The translations under genes and the position numbers were made by a program. Below the pieces are notes generated by a model. The model did no database searches, was not told the origin of the DNA, and saw nothing but the letters and a program-made list of their open reading frames with translations. A DNA stretch of 64,000 bases from Thalassotalea insulae (GTDB taxonomy: Bacteria; Pseudomonadota; Gammaproteobacteria; Enterobacterales; Alteromonadaceae): contig NZ_BSST01000001.1 of the NCBI RefSeq assembly GCF_030161395.1, positions 3,720,001-3,784,000 of the forward strand, given 5' to 3'. Below are positions 16,610 through 25,171 of this stretch, in pieces; position 1 is the first letter of the stretch; each line of letters begins with the position of its first letter.

Positions 16610-18541
16610 TTGAGCGATATGGCAAAAAATCTTATTTTGTGGTTAGTAATAGCCGTAGTGTTGATGTCAGTATTTCAGAGTTTTACTCCGGGAAGTGGCA
16701 GTGATCAACAAGTGAATTACACCCGTTTTATCCAGGATGTTCGTCAGGGGCAGGTGCGAGAAGTTAATGTAGACCGTAATGGCGTGATCAAAGGCGTAAA
16801 ACGCAGTGGTGAAACATTTGTTGCGGTTATTCCTGGCGGCTATGATCGTGATTTAATTAATGATTTAGTTAAGCAAGGAGTTAATGCTTCTGGTGAATTA
16901 CCAGAAGAAACCAGTTTCTTAACCACTATCTTCATTTCTTGGTTTCCAATGATCTTATTGATCGGTGTCTGGATTTTCTTTATGCGCCAGATGCAAGGTG
17001 GCGGCGGCAAAGGTGCGATGTCGTTTGGTAAATCGAAAGCGCGTTTATTAAGTGAAGATCAAATTAAAACCACGTTTGCTGATGTTGCTGGTTGTGATGA
17101 AGCGAAAGAAGAAGTATCAGAACTGGTTGATTACCTAAAAGATCCGTCTAGATTCCAAAAACTTGGTGGGCGTATTCCATCAGGTGTATTAATGGTTGGT
17201 CAGCCGGGTACAGGTAAAACTTTATTAGCGAAAGCTATTGCTGGTGAAGCGAAAGTACCATTTTTCACTATTTCTGGTTCAGATTTTGTTGAAATGTTTG
17301 TTGGTGTCGGTGCCTCGCGTGTGCGTGATATGTTTGAACAAGCGAAAAAGTCTGCACCTTGTATTATTTTTATTGATGAAATTGATGCTGTTGGTCGTCA
17401 GCGTGGTGCGGGTCTTGGCGGTGGTCATGATGAACGTGAACAAACGTTAAACCAAATGCTGGTAGAGATGGATGGCTTTGAAGGTAATGAAGGGGTAATC
17501 GTGATTGCCGCGACTAACCGTCCAGATGTATTAGATCCGGCATTATTACGCCCTGGTCGTTTTGACCGTCAGGTAACGGTCGGTTTACCAGATATTCGTG
17601 GTCGTGAACAAATTTTGAAAGTGCATATGCGTAAAGTGCCAATTGGTGATGATGTTAAAGCATCGGTTATTGCGCGTGGTACTCCTGGTTTCTCAGGGGC
17701 TGACTTAGCTAACCTAGTTAATGAAGCAGCGCTATTTGCGGCGCGTTCGTCACGTCGTGTAGTTTCAATGGAAGAATTTGAAAAAGCGAAAGATAAAATC
17801 TTAATGGGTGCCGAACGTAAGTCGATGGTGATGAGCGAAGAAGAGAAAGAAATGACCGCTTATCATGAAGCAGGGCATGCGATTGTTGGTCGCCTAGTAC
17901 CAGAGCATGATCCAGTTTATAAAGTATCAATTATTCCTCGTGGTCGTGCATTAGGTGTCACTATGTACTTGCCAGAGCAAGATAGATTCAGCCATTCGAA
18001 GCAGCATTTAGAAAGTAATATTTCTTCTCTTTATGGCGGTCGTATTGCCGAAGAGATCATTTATGGTCCAGATAAAGTTTCCACTGGTGCATCGAATGAT
18101 ATTGAGCGTGCGACTAACTTAGCACGTAAAATGGTGACCCAGTGGGGCTTATCTGAAAAAATGGGTCCTATGTTGTTTGCTGAAGAAGAAGGCGAAGTTT
18201 TCCTTGGACGCACTTCAGCCAAGTCATTACATATGTCTGATGAAACAGCGCAAGCCATTGATGAAGAGATCAAAGAGTTTATCGATCGCAACTATAAACG
18301 TGCAGAGAATATCTTAAAAGAGAATATGGATATTTTGCATGCGATGAAAGATGCTTTGATACACTATGAAACTATCGATGCTAATCAAATTGATGATTTA
18401 ATGGAACGTCGTGAAGTGCGTCCACCTTCTGATTATCATGGTGATAACTCAAATTCAAATGAACCTCCCAAAGCAGGAAAAACAGACGATAAAAAGGTTG
18501 AGCCTGATTTGAATAAGCCGACAGATATACCGGCGAAATAA
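16610..18541 (+). CDS. ftsH: ATP-dependent zinc metalloprotease FtsH
   Basis: Membrane-anchored hexameric AAA+ protease that degrades LpxC, sigma-32 and faulty membrane proteins. 643 residues (E. coli 644). Two membrane helices (about 7-25 and 100-122) flank a periplasmic domain. The AAA domain has Walker A GQPGTGKT, Walker B IIFIDEIDAVG and the second region of homology TNRPDVLDPALLRPGRFDRQ. The protease domain has the zinc motif HEAGH. The Walker A reads GQPGTGKT where E. coli has GPPGTGKT; this is tolerated in P-loops. The TTG at 16610 has GAGG eight bases upstream and gives MSDMAKN; the ATG three codons later gives the E. coli start but poor spacing. Confidence 0.98.
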   Translation: MSDMAKNLILWLVIAVVLMSVFQSFTPGSGSDQQVNYTRFIQDVRQGQVREVNVDRNGVIKGVKRSGETFVAVIPGGYDRDLINDLVKQGVNASGELPEETSFLTTIFISWFPMILLIGVWIFFMRQMQGGGGKGAMSFGKSKARLLSEDQIKTTFADVAGCDEAKEEVSELVDYLKDPSRFQKLGGRIPSGVLMVGQPGTGKTLLAKAIAGEAKVPFFTISGSDFVEMFVGVGASRVRDMFEQAKKSAPCIIFIDEIDAVGRQRGAGLGGGHDEREQTLNQMLVEMDGFEGNEGVIVIAATNRPDVLDPALLRPGRFDRQVTVGLPDIRGREQILKVHMRKVPIGDDVKASVIARGTPGFSGADLANLVNEAALFAARSSRRVVSMEEFEKAKDKILMGAERKSMVMSEEEKEMTAYHEAGHAIVGRLVPEHDPVYKVSIIPRGRALGVTMYLPEQDRFSHSKQHLESNISSLYGGRIAEEIIYGPDKVSTGASNDIERATNLARKMVTQWGLSEKMGPMLFAEEEGEVFLGRTSAKSLHMSDETAQAIDEEIKEFIDRNYKRAENILKENMDILHAMKDALIHYETIDANQIDDLMERREVRPPSDYHGDNSNSNEPPKAGKTDDKKVEPDLNKPTDIPAK

Positions 18542-18549
18542 CCATCTAT

Positions 18550-18580
18550 TAAGCCTCGTCTTTCGGGGCTTTATTTTATC
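18550..18580 (+). terminator. Likely terminator after ftsH
   Basis: AAGCCTCG and CGGGGCTT pair with one T-G wobble around a TCTTT loop, followed by TATTTTATC. The U-tract is imperfect, so partial read-through to folP is possible. Confidence 0.65.
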
Positions 18581-18624
18581 TGATGCTTAAGTAAAGTAAT
18601 CTTAATCAAAAATAAGTAATAATC

Positions 18625-19458
18625 GTGAATATTTTAACCAGTCCGGCAGCACTTTCTTTAAATCCTGATGATATACAAATCATGGGGATCTTAAATGTGA
18701 CCCCGGATTCTTTTTCTGACGGCGGACAGTTTACTCAGTTAGACAGTGCTTTGCGCCAAGTTGAGCAGATGATAACCAATGGCGTTAGCATTATTGATAT
18801 TGGCGGTGAATCCACTCGTCCAGGCGCGCTTGATGTTTCTGAAAGCGATGAAATTAACCGCACTATACCGGTATTAAAAGCCATTAAACAACATTTTGAT
18901 GTTGCCGTATCTATCGATACTAGTAAAGCTGGCGTTATGGCGGAAGCGATTAATGCTGGCGTTGATTTAATTAACGATGTGAGAGCATTGCAAAACGAGG
19001 GATGCTTAGCGGTTGTTGCTAACTCTGATCTACCTGTTTGTTTAATGCATATGCAAGGTTTGCCGCGAACGATGCAGGCCAATCCTCAGTATGCAGATTT
19101 AATCACAGATATCGAAGGCTTTTTTCTGCAACGTATTGCGGCGTGCGAGCAAGCGGGGATTGACAAGTCCCGTTTGATCCTTGACCCGGGTTTTGGTTTT
19201 GGTAAAACAGTCGAGCAAAATTATCAGTTGTTAGCTCAGCTTAGTCGCTTTAAACCGTTAGGCTTGCCAATATTGTCAGGGACTTCTCGCAAGTCGATGA
19301 TAGGCAAGTTATTAAACCGTGAAGTAGCAGAACGCTTGTCAGGAAGTATAACAACCGCTATTTTAGCAGTACAAAATGGTGCATCTATTGTTCGGGTGCA
19401 TGATGTTAGAGAAACAATGGATGCGTTGAAAATATTAACGTTAACACACTCGTTTTAA
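18625..19458 (+). CDS. folP: Dihydropteroate synthase FolP
   Basis: Joins 6-hydroxymethyl-dihydropterin diphosphate with p-aminobenzoate in folate synthesis; target of sulfonamides. 277 residues with MGILNVTPDSFSDGG, GGESTRPGA, SIDTSKAGV, LILDPGFGFGKT and LSGTSRKSMIG, all the expected pterin-binding TIM-barrel motifs. The GTG start is supported by the family N-terminus and length. It follows ftsH and precedes glmM, as in E. coli. A hairpin covers its stop codon. Confidence 0.97.
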   Translation: MNILTSPAALSLNPDDIQIMGILNVTPDSFSDGGQFTQLDSALRQVEQMITNGVSIIDIGGESTRPGALDVSESDEINRTIPVLKAIKQHFDVAVSIDTSKAGVMAEAINAGVDLINDVRALQNEGCLAVVANSDLPVCLMHMQGLPRTMQANPQYADLITDIEGFFLQRIAACEQAGIDKSRLILDPGFGFGKTVEQNYQLLAQLSRFKPLGLPILSGTSRKSMIGKLLNREVAERLSGSITTAILAVQNGASIVRVHDVRETMDALKILTLTHSF

Positions 19459-19478
19459 CGGCAACTTGCGGTTAAAAC
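19452..19478 (+). other. Hairpin over the folP stop codon
   Basis: GTTTTAAC and GTTAAAAC are perfect eight-base arms, with an inner GCAA/TTGC pairing separated by G-G mismatches. No clear U-tract follows. It may be a weak terminator or an mRNA-processing or stability element between folP and glmM. Confidence 0.4.
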
Positions 19479-19517
19479 TACAATAGTTTTAAAAATAAGA
19501 CCCAGTTAGGAATTTAT

Positions 19518-20858
19518 ATGTCTGAAAGAAAATATTTTGGCACGGATGGCGTTCGTGGACTTGTTGGCCAGTATCCTATTACCCCTGATTTTGTCATGAA
19601 GTTAGGTTTTGCTGCAGGTAAAGTGTTAGCCGCACAAGGTACTAAAAAAGTCTTAATCGGTAAGGATACCCGAATATCAGGCTATATGCTCGAATCTGCA
19701 TTGGAAGCTGGTTTTTCTGCAGCAGGTGTAGATATTGGTTTGCTTGGTCCTATGCCAACCCCAGGCATTGCATATTTAACTAAAACATTCCGCGCTGAGG
19801 CGGGCATAGTGATTAGTGCGTCGCATAATCCGTATTATGATAATGGCATTAAATTTTTCTCACAAGACGGTCAAAAATTACCGGACGAAGTTGAGCTTGC
19901 GATAGAAGCTGAGATGGATAAAGCGATGGGCTGCGTTGAATCGGCAAAACTTGGTAAAGCAAACCGGATAGATGACGCTGCAGGCCGTTATATCGAGTTT
20001 TGTAAAAGTAACTTCCCGAGTCAATATTCATTATCCGGTTTAATAATTGTTGTTGATTGCGCCCATGGTGCGACTTATCACATTGCGCCTAATGTTTTCA
20101 GAGAGCTAGGTGCTGAAGTAGTGGAGATCGGTACTAAGCCTAATGGTACTAATATTAATGACGGCTGTGGCGCAACATCAATGCAGGCGATTAGTGAAGC
20201 GGTAATTGAGCATCAGGCTGATTTAGGTATTGCTTTAGATGGAGATGGTGATCGTTTAATGATGGTCGATCACACCGGATATGTCGTTGACGGTGATGAG
20301 TGTGTTTATGTCATTGCGCAAAATGATGTCAAGTCAGGCACAATTCGCGGTGGTGTTGTCGGTACTCAAATGAGTAATATGGGACTTGAATTAGCATTAG
20401 CTGATATGGGTATCCCTTTTGCTCGTAGTAAAGTGGGTGATCGCTATGTGATGGAAATGCTAAAACAAAACGGTTGGCAATTAGGCGCTGAGAATTCGGG
20501 GCATGTGATTAACTTAAATCATACTTCAACCGGTGATGGCATAATTGCTGCGCTTAATATATTGACTGCAATTTGTGCGACCAAAAAGAATTTATTTGAA
20601 CTGCGTCAAGGAATGAAAAAGTTACCGCAAGTTTTGGTGAACGTGCGTTTTTCAGGTGACAGTAATCCACTAACCGCTGACAGCGTGGTGTCGTCAGTGC
20701 ATGCAGTCAATGAAAAATTAACCGGACGAGGTAGGGTATTGCTGAGAAAATCAGGAACTGAACCATTAATTCGTGTGATGGTGGAAGGTCCTGATGTCGA
20801 AGAAGTGACCAGTTTTGCGAATGAAATTGCTGATGCTGTTAAAAAAGCATGCGAATAG
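19518..20858 (+). CDS. glmM: Phosphoglucosamine mutase GlmM
   Basis: Converts glucosamine 6-phosphate to glucosamine 1-phosphate for UDP-GlcNAc, peptidoglycan and LPS. 446 residues (E. coli 445). It starts YFGTDGVRGLVG. The phospho-serine loop is GIVISASHNPYYDNGIKFF, the metal loop is ALDGDGDRLMMVD, the sugar loop is GAENSGHV and the phosphate loop is RKSGTEPLIRVMVEG. AGTTAGGAA lies upstream of the ATG. Confidence 0.98.
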   Translation: MSERKYFGTDGVRGLVGQYPITPDFVMKLGFAAGKVLAAQGTKKVLIGKDTRISGYMLESALEAGFSAAGVDIGLLGPMPTPGIAYLTKTFRAEAGIVISASHNPYYDNGIKFFSQDGQKLPDEVELAIEAEMDKAMGCVESAKLGKANRIDDAAGRYIEFCKSNFPSQYSLSGLIIVVDCAHGATYHIAPNVFRELGAEVVEIGTKPNGTNINDGCGATSMQAISEAVIEHQADLGIALDGDGDRLMMVDHTGYVVDGDECVYVIAQNDVKSGTIRGGVVGTQMSNMGLELALADMGIPFARSKVGDRYVMEMLKQNGWQLGAENSGHVINLNHTSTGDGIIAALNILTAICATKKNLFELRQGMKKLPQVLVNVRFSGDSNPLTADSVVSSVHAVNEKLTGRGRVLLRKSGTEPLIRVMVEGPDVEEVTSFANEIADAVKKACE

Positions 20859-20956
20859 CCTGAATATTGAGCAAATGAATCAGATCTTTTTCTGAAATAC
20901 TTGTATCTTGCGTAGAGGTTAGTTAATATCTCGCCGCTTTGATTTAGGAAAGACAA

Positions 20957-21724
20957 ATGAAAAGACGTTCAATTATTGCAGCTAACTGGAAGATGAATGG
21001 TAATTTATCATTAGTTAGCGACATGGTTAGTGGACTGAATCAATTACAGCTTAATGAAAATGTTGAAGTTGTTGTTTGTCCTAGCTTTCCTTATTTACCA
21101 GCATTTAGCTATGCTGCTCAAGATGAAAACTTACAAAGAATGATTCAGCTTGGCGCACAAAATGTTAGTGAACATCAAAGCGGTGCATATACAGGTGAAG
21201 TTTCAACGCAAATGTTGCAAGAATGCGGGGTGAAGTATGTTATCATCGGGCATTCTGAACGTCGTAATTACTATAAAGAAACTTCAACCTTAATCGCACA
21301 TAAAGTAGCAAAAGCGCTTGAGTCAGGCTTAACACCGATTATCTGTATTGGTGAAAGTGAAATGGAACGAGATAGCGATCAGACCAATACGGTATTATCA
21401 GCGCAATTACAGCCGGTAATAGATGAGATTGGTATAGAAAAATTTGCTGATGTTGTTATTGCTTATGAGCCCGTATGGGCGATTGGAACAGGCAAAACAG
21501 CATCTCCTGAAATGGCACAGGAAACCCATCACTTTATTCGCACGTTTTTAGCGGATAACCAAGTTGATGTGGCGGAGAAAGTACCATTGTTATATGGCGG
21601 TAGTATGAATGCCGCTAATTGTGAAAAATTACTTGCGCAAGCGGATATTGACGGTGGGTTAATTGGCGGTGCAAGTCTGAAGGTCGACGAATTTAAAGTG
21701 ATTTGTTCGGCTGCTAAAGGATAG
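20957..21724 (+). CDS. tpiA: Triosephosphate isomerase TpiA
   Basis: Interconverts dihydroxyacetone phosphate and glyceraldehyde 3-phosphate. 255 residues with the N-terminal IAANWKMNG (Asn and Lys), the catalytic His in VIIGHSERR, the catalytic Glu in VIAYEPVWAIGTGKTAS and the phosphate loops LYGGSMNA and GLIGGASL. TpiA between glmM and secG is a common gammaproteobacterial order, but not that of E. coli. Confidence 0.98.
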   Translation: MKRRSIIAANWKMNGNLSLVSDMVSGLNQLQLNENVEVVVCPSFPYLPAFSYAAQDENLQRMIQLGAQNVSEHQSGAYTGEVSTQMLQECGVKYVIIGHSERRNYYKETSTLIAHKVAKALESGLTPIICIGESEMERDSDQTNTVLSAQLQPVIDEIGIEKFADVVIAYEPVWAIGTGKTASPEMAQETHHFIRTFLADNQVDVAEKVPLLYGGSMNAANCEKLLAQADIDGGLIGGASLKVDEFKVICSAAKG

Positions 21725-21729
21725 TAATA

Positions 21730-22125
21730 ATGTTGTATCAAGTATTAATTGTAATATACCTAATTGTTGCTTTGTGTTTGATTGGCTTAGTGTTGATCCA
21801 GCAAGGTAAAGGTGCTGATATGGGCGCTTCATTTGGCGCAGGTTCTTCAGCAACCATTTTTGGTTCAAGTGGCTCAGGTAACTTTCTAACTAAAGCAACT
21901 ACCTGGTTAGCAATTGCCTTTTTTGTTATTAGTTTAGTCTTAGGTAACTTAACGGCAAATCGAGTAAAATCTGGTAATGAATTCGATGATTTATCAGTGC
22001 CAGTAGCTGAACAAGGTGCAGCGACGGATGTTCCTGCAACTAGCGCTGAACCAGCGGCTGAAAATAATGATGTGCCTGCATCAACAGATAGCAGCAAAGG
22101 CTCAGAGAGCGACGTTCCTAATTAA
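21730..22125 (+). CDS. secG: Preprotein translocase subunit SecG
   Basis: Small SecYEG subunit that assists the SecA-driven protein translocation cycle. 131 residues with two membrane helices (about 3-20 and 55-74) and the conserved LVLIQQGKGADMGASFGAGSSATIFGSSGSGNFLTKAT linker. A low-complexity Ala/Glu/Asp/Pro/Ser tail follows, as in many gammaproteobacterial SecG proteins. It starts five bases after the tpiA stop and is followed 18 bases later by tRNA-Leu, the E. coli secG-leuU order. Confidence 0.96.
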   Translation: MLYQVLIVIYLIVALCLIGLVLIQQGKGADMGASFGAGSSATIFGSSGSGNFLTKATTWLAIAFFVISLVLGNLTANRVKSGNEFDDLSVPVAEQGAATDVPATSAEPAAENNDVPASTDSSKGSESDVPN

Positions 22126-22143
22126 TAGGAAAGATTAGAATTT

Positions 22144-22228
22144 GCGGAAGTGGTGGAATTGGTAGACACGCCATCTTGAGGGGGTGGTGGCTTCGGCCGT
22201 GCGGGTTCAAGTCCCGCTTTCCGCACCA
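22144..22228 (+). tRNA. tRNA-Leu (anticodon GAG)
   Basis: A full class II tRNA ending in an encoded CCA. The acceptor arms GCGGAAG and CTTTCCGC pair. GTTCAAGTC is the T-loop region. The anticodon stem CCATC/GGTGG frames the loop TTGAGGG, giving GAG at 22178-22180, which reads CUC and CUU. A short variable arm GTGGCTTCGGCCGT is present. It follows secG, like E. coli leuU, and is probably transcribed from the upstream operon. Confidence 0.96.
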
Positions 22229-22232
22229 AATT

Positions 22233-22267
22233 AAGCCCGCTAGCTCATTGAGCTAGCGGGCTTTTTA
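22233..22267 (+). terminator. Terminator after tRNA-Leu
   Basis: AAGCCCGCTAGCTCA and TGAGCTAGCGGGCTT form a perfect 15-bp stem with a three-base loop, followed by TTTTAC. It closes the rlmE-to-tRNA run and also faces the convergent Lrp-family gene. Confidence 0.93.
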
Positions 22268-22290
22268 CTTTATAACTATTAAAGCGTTAG

Positions 22291-22719
22291 TTAACGTTTA
22301 AATACTGTGTCGAGGATAATCGAAGAGTTAGTGCGTTCAACACCGTCTAAACTGCAGATCTTTTCTAGGATATCACTTAGTTGTTCTAGTGACTGTACGG
22401 CTATGGTCATTAGTAGATCATAATCACCACTGATCGAATAAATGTGGGTAATTTGATGAATTTTTCGCAGCGCAATGCTGGCATGCTTTCTTAAGTTAGG
22501 CTTAACTTTTAGCGAGACGTTAACATTGATCAAGTCATTGGTATAGCGGCTGCCTAACTCAACGGTATAGGATTTTATCACGCCGTTATCTTCCAATTTG
22601 CTAATACGCTTTTGAATCGCGGTTCTGGACACATTTAATGCTTTGGCGATGTCTGACACGCTGGCTCTGGCATTGCACCGTAAAATTGCCAATATTTCTT
22701 CATCTTTTTCACTGATCAT
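22291..22719 (-). CDS. Lrp/AsnC family transcriptional regulator
   Basis: 142 residues. The N-terminal helix-turn-helix (DEEILAILRCNARASVSDIAKALNVSRTAIQKRISKLEDNGVIKSYTV) is followed by an AsnC-type RAM ligand domain (residues about 65-142) with HITHIYSISGDYDLLMTIAV. It is divergent from kbl-tdh with a 143-bp gap, so it probably controls threonine catabolism. That is an inference from position. It is not Lrp itself, which is longer (164) and has a different N-terminus. Arms AATTTA and TAAATT near 22725-22750 could be part of an operator. Confidence 0.88.
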   Translation of the reverse strand: MISEKDEEILAILRCNARASVSDIAKALNVSRTAIQKRISKLEDNGVIKSYTVELGSRYTNDLINVNVSLKVKPNLRKHASIALRKIHQITHIYSISGDYDLLMTIAVQSLEQLSDILEKICSLDGVERTNSSIILDTVFKR

Positions 22720-22862
22720 TAAATTTAGCTCGCTAGGTGTTAAATTGAAGTTTTATGGTTGCTAAATGGTGATTATATTTGTATGTAGAGTGATTAGTAA
22801 ACTTTTTGTTTTGAAATGTAATGAAGATAATAGGCTTATGACACTTTTATCTGGAATGAATA

Positions 22863-24056
22863 ATGGCTATTAATTTTTATACTCACCTTGAACAACAACT
22901 TGAACAGGTTAAACAAGACGGTTTATACAAAGCTGAACGTATTATCACCACGGCGCAGCAAGCGGAGATTGCGGTCACGACCGGTGAAGAAGTGATTAAC
23001 TTTTGCGCCAATAACTATTTAGGTTTAGCGAATCACCCGTCATTGATTGAGGCCGCAAAAGTCGGTTTAGATGACCATGGCTTTGGTATGGCGTCAGTGC
23101 GTTTTATCTGCGGTACCCAAGATATTCATAAAACGCTTGAGCAGAAGCTATCGGAATTTTTAGGCATGGAAGACACTATTTTGTATTCTTCGTGCTTTGA
23201 TGCCAATGCGGGTTTGTTTGAAACCTTACTTGGGCCGGATGATGCGATTATCTCTGATGCACTTAACCATGCCTCGATTATCGATGGTGTGCGTTTGTGT
23301 AAGGCAAAACGTTTTCGTTACGCCAATAATGACATGGCGGAATTAGAAACGCGGTTACAGGAGGCCGATGCTGCGGGTGCACGGTTTAAATTAATCGCCA
23401 CCGATGGGGTGTTTTCAATGGATGGCGTGATTGCTAACTTATCTGCCGTGTGTGATTTAGCCGATAAATATGGCGCGCTAGTGATGGTGGATGACTCCCA
23501 TGCCGTCGGTTTTGTCGGTGATAAAGGCCGAGGCAGTCATGAATATTGTGATGTGATGGGCCGAGTCGACATTATCACTGGCACCTTAGGTAAAGCGATG
23601 GGCGGTGCGTCTGGTGGCTATACCTCTGGTAAAAAGGAAGTCATCGACTGGCTGCGTCAACGTTCACGCCCGTATTTGTTTTCCAATTCATTAGCGCCGG
23701 CGATTGTTAATGCCTCAATTAAAGTGCTTGAGTTATTGGCTGACGGCGATGACTTACGCCAAACCTTAAAAGATAATGCTCAGTATTTTCGCTTGCAAAT
23801 GGAAGCGGCGGGCTTTACTTGCGCTGGTGCTGACCATGCCATTGTGCCGGTGATGTTGGGTGATGCGAAAGTCGCCAGTGAGATGGCGAATCGTTTATTA
23901 AGCGAGGGTATTTATGTCATCGGTTTTTCTTTCCCGGTGGTGCCGAAAGGGCAAGCCCGTATTCGTACGCAAATTTCTGCCGCGCACACTAAAGCGCAAT
24001 TAGATAAAGCCATTGCGGCTTTTACTCGCATTGGTACTGAGATGGGAGTGATTTAA
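22863..24056 (+). CDS. kbl: Glycine C-acetyltransferase (2-amino-3-ketobutyrate CoA ligase) Kbl
   Basis: Splits 2-amino-3-oxobutyrate with CoA into glycine and acetyl-CoA, the second step of threonine degradation. 397 residues (E. coli 398). PLP-enzyme features are INFCANNYLGLANHP, DALNHASIIDG, VDDSHAVGFVGDKGRGS, and ITGTLGKAMGGASGGY containing the PLP lysine. Its stop directly abuts the tdh start. Base composition looks more GC-rich than most neighbours (sampled lines about 50% against about 30-40% in tpiA). Confidence 0.97.
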   Translation: MAINFYTHLEQQLEQVKQDGLYKAERIITTAQQAEIAVTTGEEVINFCANNYLGLANHPSLIEAAKVGLDDHGFGMASVRFICGTQDIHKTLEQKLSEFLGMEDTILYSSCFDANAGLFETLLGPDDAIISDALNHASIIDGVRLCKAKRFRYANNDMAELETRLQEADAAGARFKLIATDGVFSMDGVIANLSAVCDLADKYGALVMVDDSHAVGFVGDKGRGSHEYCDVMGRVDIITGTLGKAMGGASGGYTSGKKEVIDWLRQRSRPYLFSNSLAPAIVNASIKVLELLADGDDLRQTLKDNAQYFRLQMEAAGFTCAGADHAIVPVMLGDAKVASEMANRLLSEGIYVIGFSFPVVPKGQARIRTQISAAHTKAQLDKAIAAFTRIGTEMGVI

Positions 24057-25082
24057 ATGAAATCGCTAGCGAAGCTGCATGCCAAAGAAGGCATTTGGAT
24101 GACCCGGACCGAGAAACCAAAACTCGGTCATAATGACTTACTAATCAAAATCAAAAAGACCGCGATTTGCGGTACCGACATCCATATCTACAACTGGGAC
24201 GAATGGTCACAAAACACCATTCCTGTGCCTATGGTAGTGGGGCATGAATACGCTGGTGAAGTGGTGGGGATTGGTCAGGAAGTTAAGGGCTTTGCAATCG
24301 GTGATAGAGTCTCGGGTGAAGGGCACATCACTTGTGGTCATTGTCGTAACTGTCGTGGTGGCCGTACCCATTTATGCCGAAATACCGTCGGGGTTGGCGT
24401 TAATAGACCGGGTTGTTTTGCTGAGTACTTGGTGATTCCCGCGTTCAATGCCTTTAAGCTGCCGGATGAAATCTCTGATGATTTAGCCGCGATATTTGAC
24501 CCATTTGGCAACGCCGTGCATACCGCCTTATCGTTTGATTTAGTTGGGGAAGATGTATTAATCACCGGCGCCGGACCGATAGGTATAATGGCAGCCGCGG
24601 TGGCCAAACACGTTGGTGCCCGTCACGTGGTAATCACCGATGTGAACGACTACCGCTTAGAGCTAGCGAGACAAATGGGGGCGACCAGAGTGGTCAATGT
24701 CAGCAAAGAAAAGCTTACTGATGTGATGAGCGAACTTGGCATGACAGAGGGCTTTGATGTTGGGTTGGAAATGTCTGGCGTACCAATGGCGTTTCAGGAA
24801 ATGCTCGCCCAGATGAACAATGGCGGCAAAATTGCCATGCTCGGCATTCCGGGTAAAGACATGGCAATCGACTGGTCTCAGGTGATATTTAAAGGCTTAA
24901 CCATTAAAGGCATTTATGGCCGGGAAATGTTTGAAACCTGGTATAAAATGGCGAGCTTAATACAGTCGGGCTTAGATTTAACGCCGATAATCACTCATCA
25001 TTTTTCGGTTGATGATTTTCAGCAGGGCTTTGATGTCATGCGCTCGGGTCAATCGGGTAAAGTGATTTTGGATTGGCAGTAG
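24057..25082 (+). CDS. tdh: L-threonine 3-dehydrogenase Tdh
   Basis: NAD-dependent zinc enzyme oxidising threonine to 2-amino-3-oxobutyrate. 341 residues (E. coli 341). The catalytic zinc region is KTAICGTDIHIYNWDEWSQ and GHEYAGEV, the structural zinc cluster GHITCGHCRNCRGGRTHLC, and the Rossmann motif ITGAGPIGIMAAAVAKH. It ends SGKVILDW, as in E. coli. It forms the kbl-tdh operon with no gap. Like kbl it appears GC-richer than its surroundings. Confidence 0.97.
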   Translation: MKSLAKLHAKEGIWMTRTEKPKLGHNDLLIKIKKTAICGTDIHIYNWDEWSQNTIPVPMVVGHEYAGEVVGIGQEVKGFAIGDRVSGEGHITCGHCRNCRGGRTHLCRNTVGVGVNRPGCFAEYLVIPAFNAFKLPDEISDDLAAIFDPFGNAVHTALSFDLVGEDVLITGAGPIGIMAAAVAKHVGARHVVITDVNDYRLELARQMGATRVVNVSKEKLTDVMSELGMTEGFDVGLEMSGVPMAFQEMLAQMNNGGKIAMLGIPGKDMAIDWSQVIFKGLTIKGIYGREMFETWYKMASLIQSGLDLTPIITHHFSVDDFQQGFDVMRSGQSGKVILDWQ

Positions 25083-25118
25083 CATTTACTCTATAGTGAA
25101 CTCACTAAAATTGCGTAA

Positions 25119-25152
25119 TAAAAAAGGTTAGCGAATGGCTAACCTTTTTTAT
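25119..25152. terminator. Bidirectional terminator between tdh and the symporter gene
   Basis: AAAAAAGGTTAGC and GCTAACCTTTTTT form a perfect stem with a GAATG loop, with A- and T-tracts on both sides. Confidence 0.92.
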
Positions 25153-25171
25153 TGTTGCTGCTTATAGTTGG

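Noticed and set aside
20606..20956. Minus-strand open frame across the glmM end and the glmM-tpiA gap
   Set aside because: It overlaps the GlmM phosphate-loop coding region and has no recognisable motifs.
21738..22097. Open frame on the minus strand opposite secG
   Set aside because: It lies fully inside a well-recognised gene with family motifs; an antisense shadow.
22720..22862. Possible glycine or threonine riboswitch before kbl
   Set aside because: No conserved aptamer core is visible, and the 143-bp gap is best explained by a divergent promoter region with an Lrp-type regulator.
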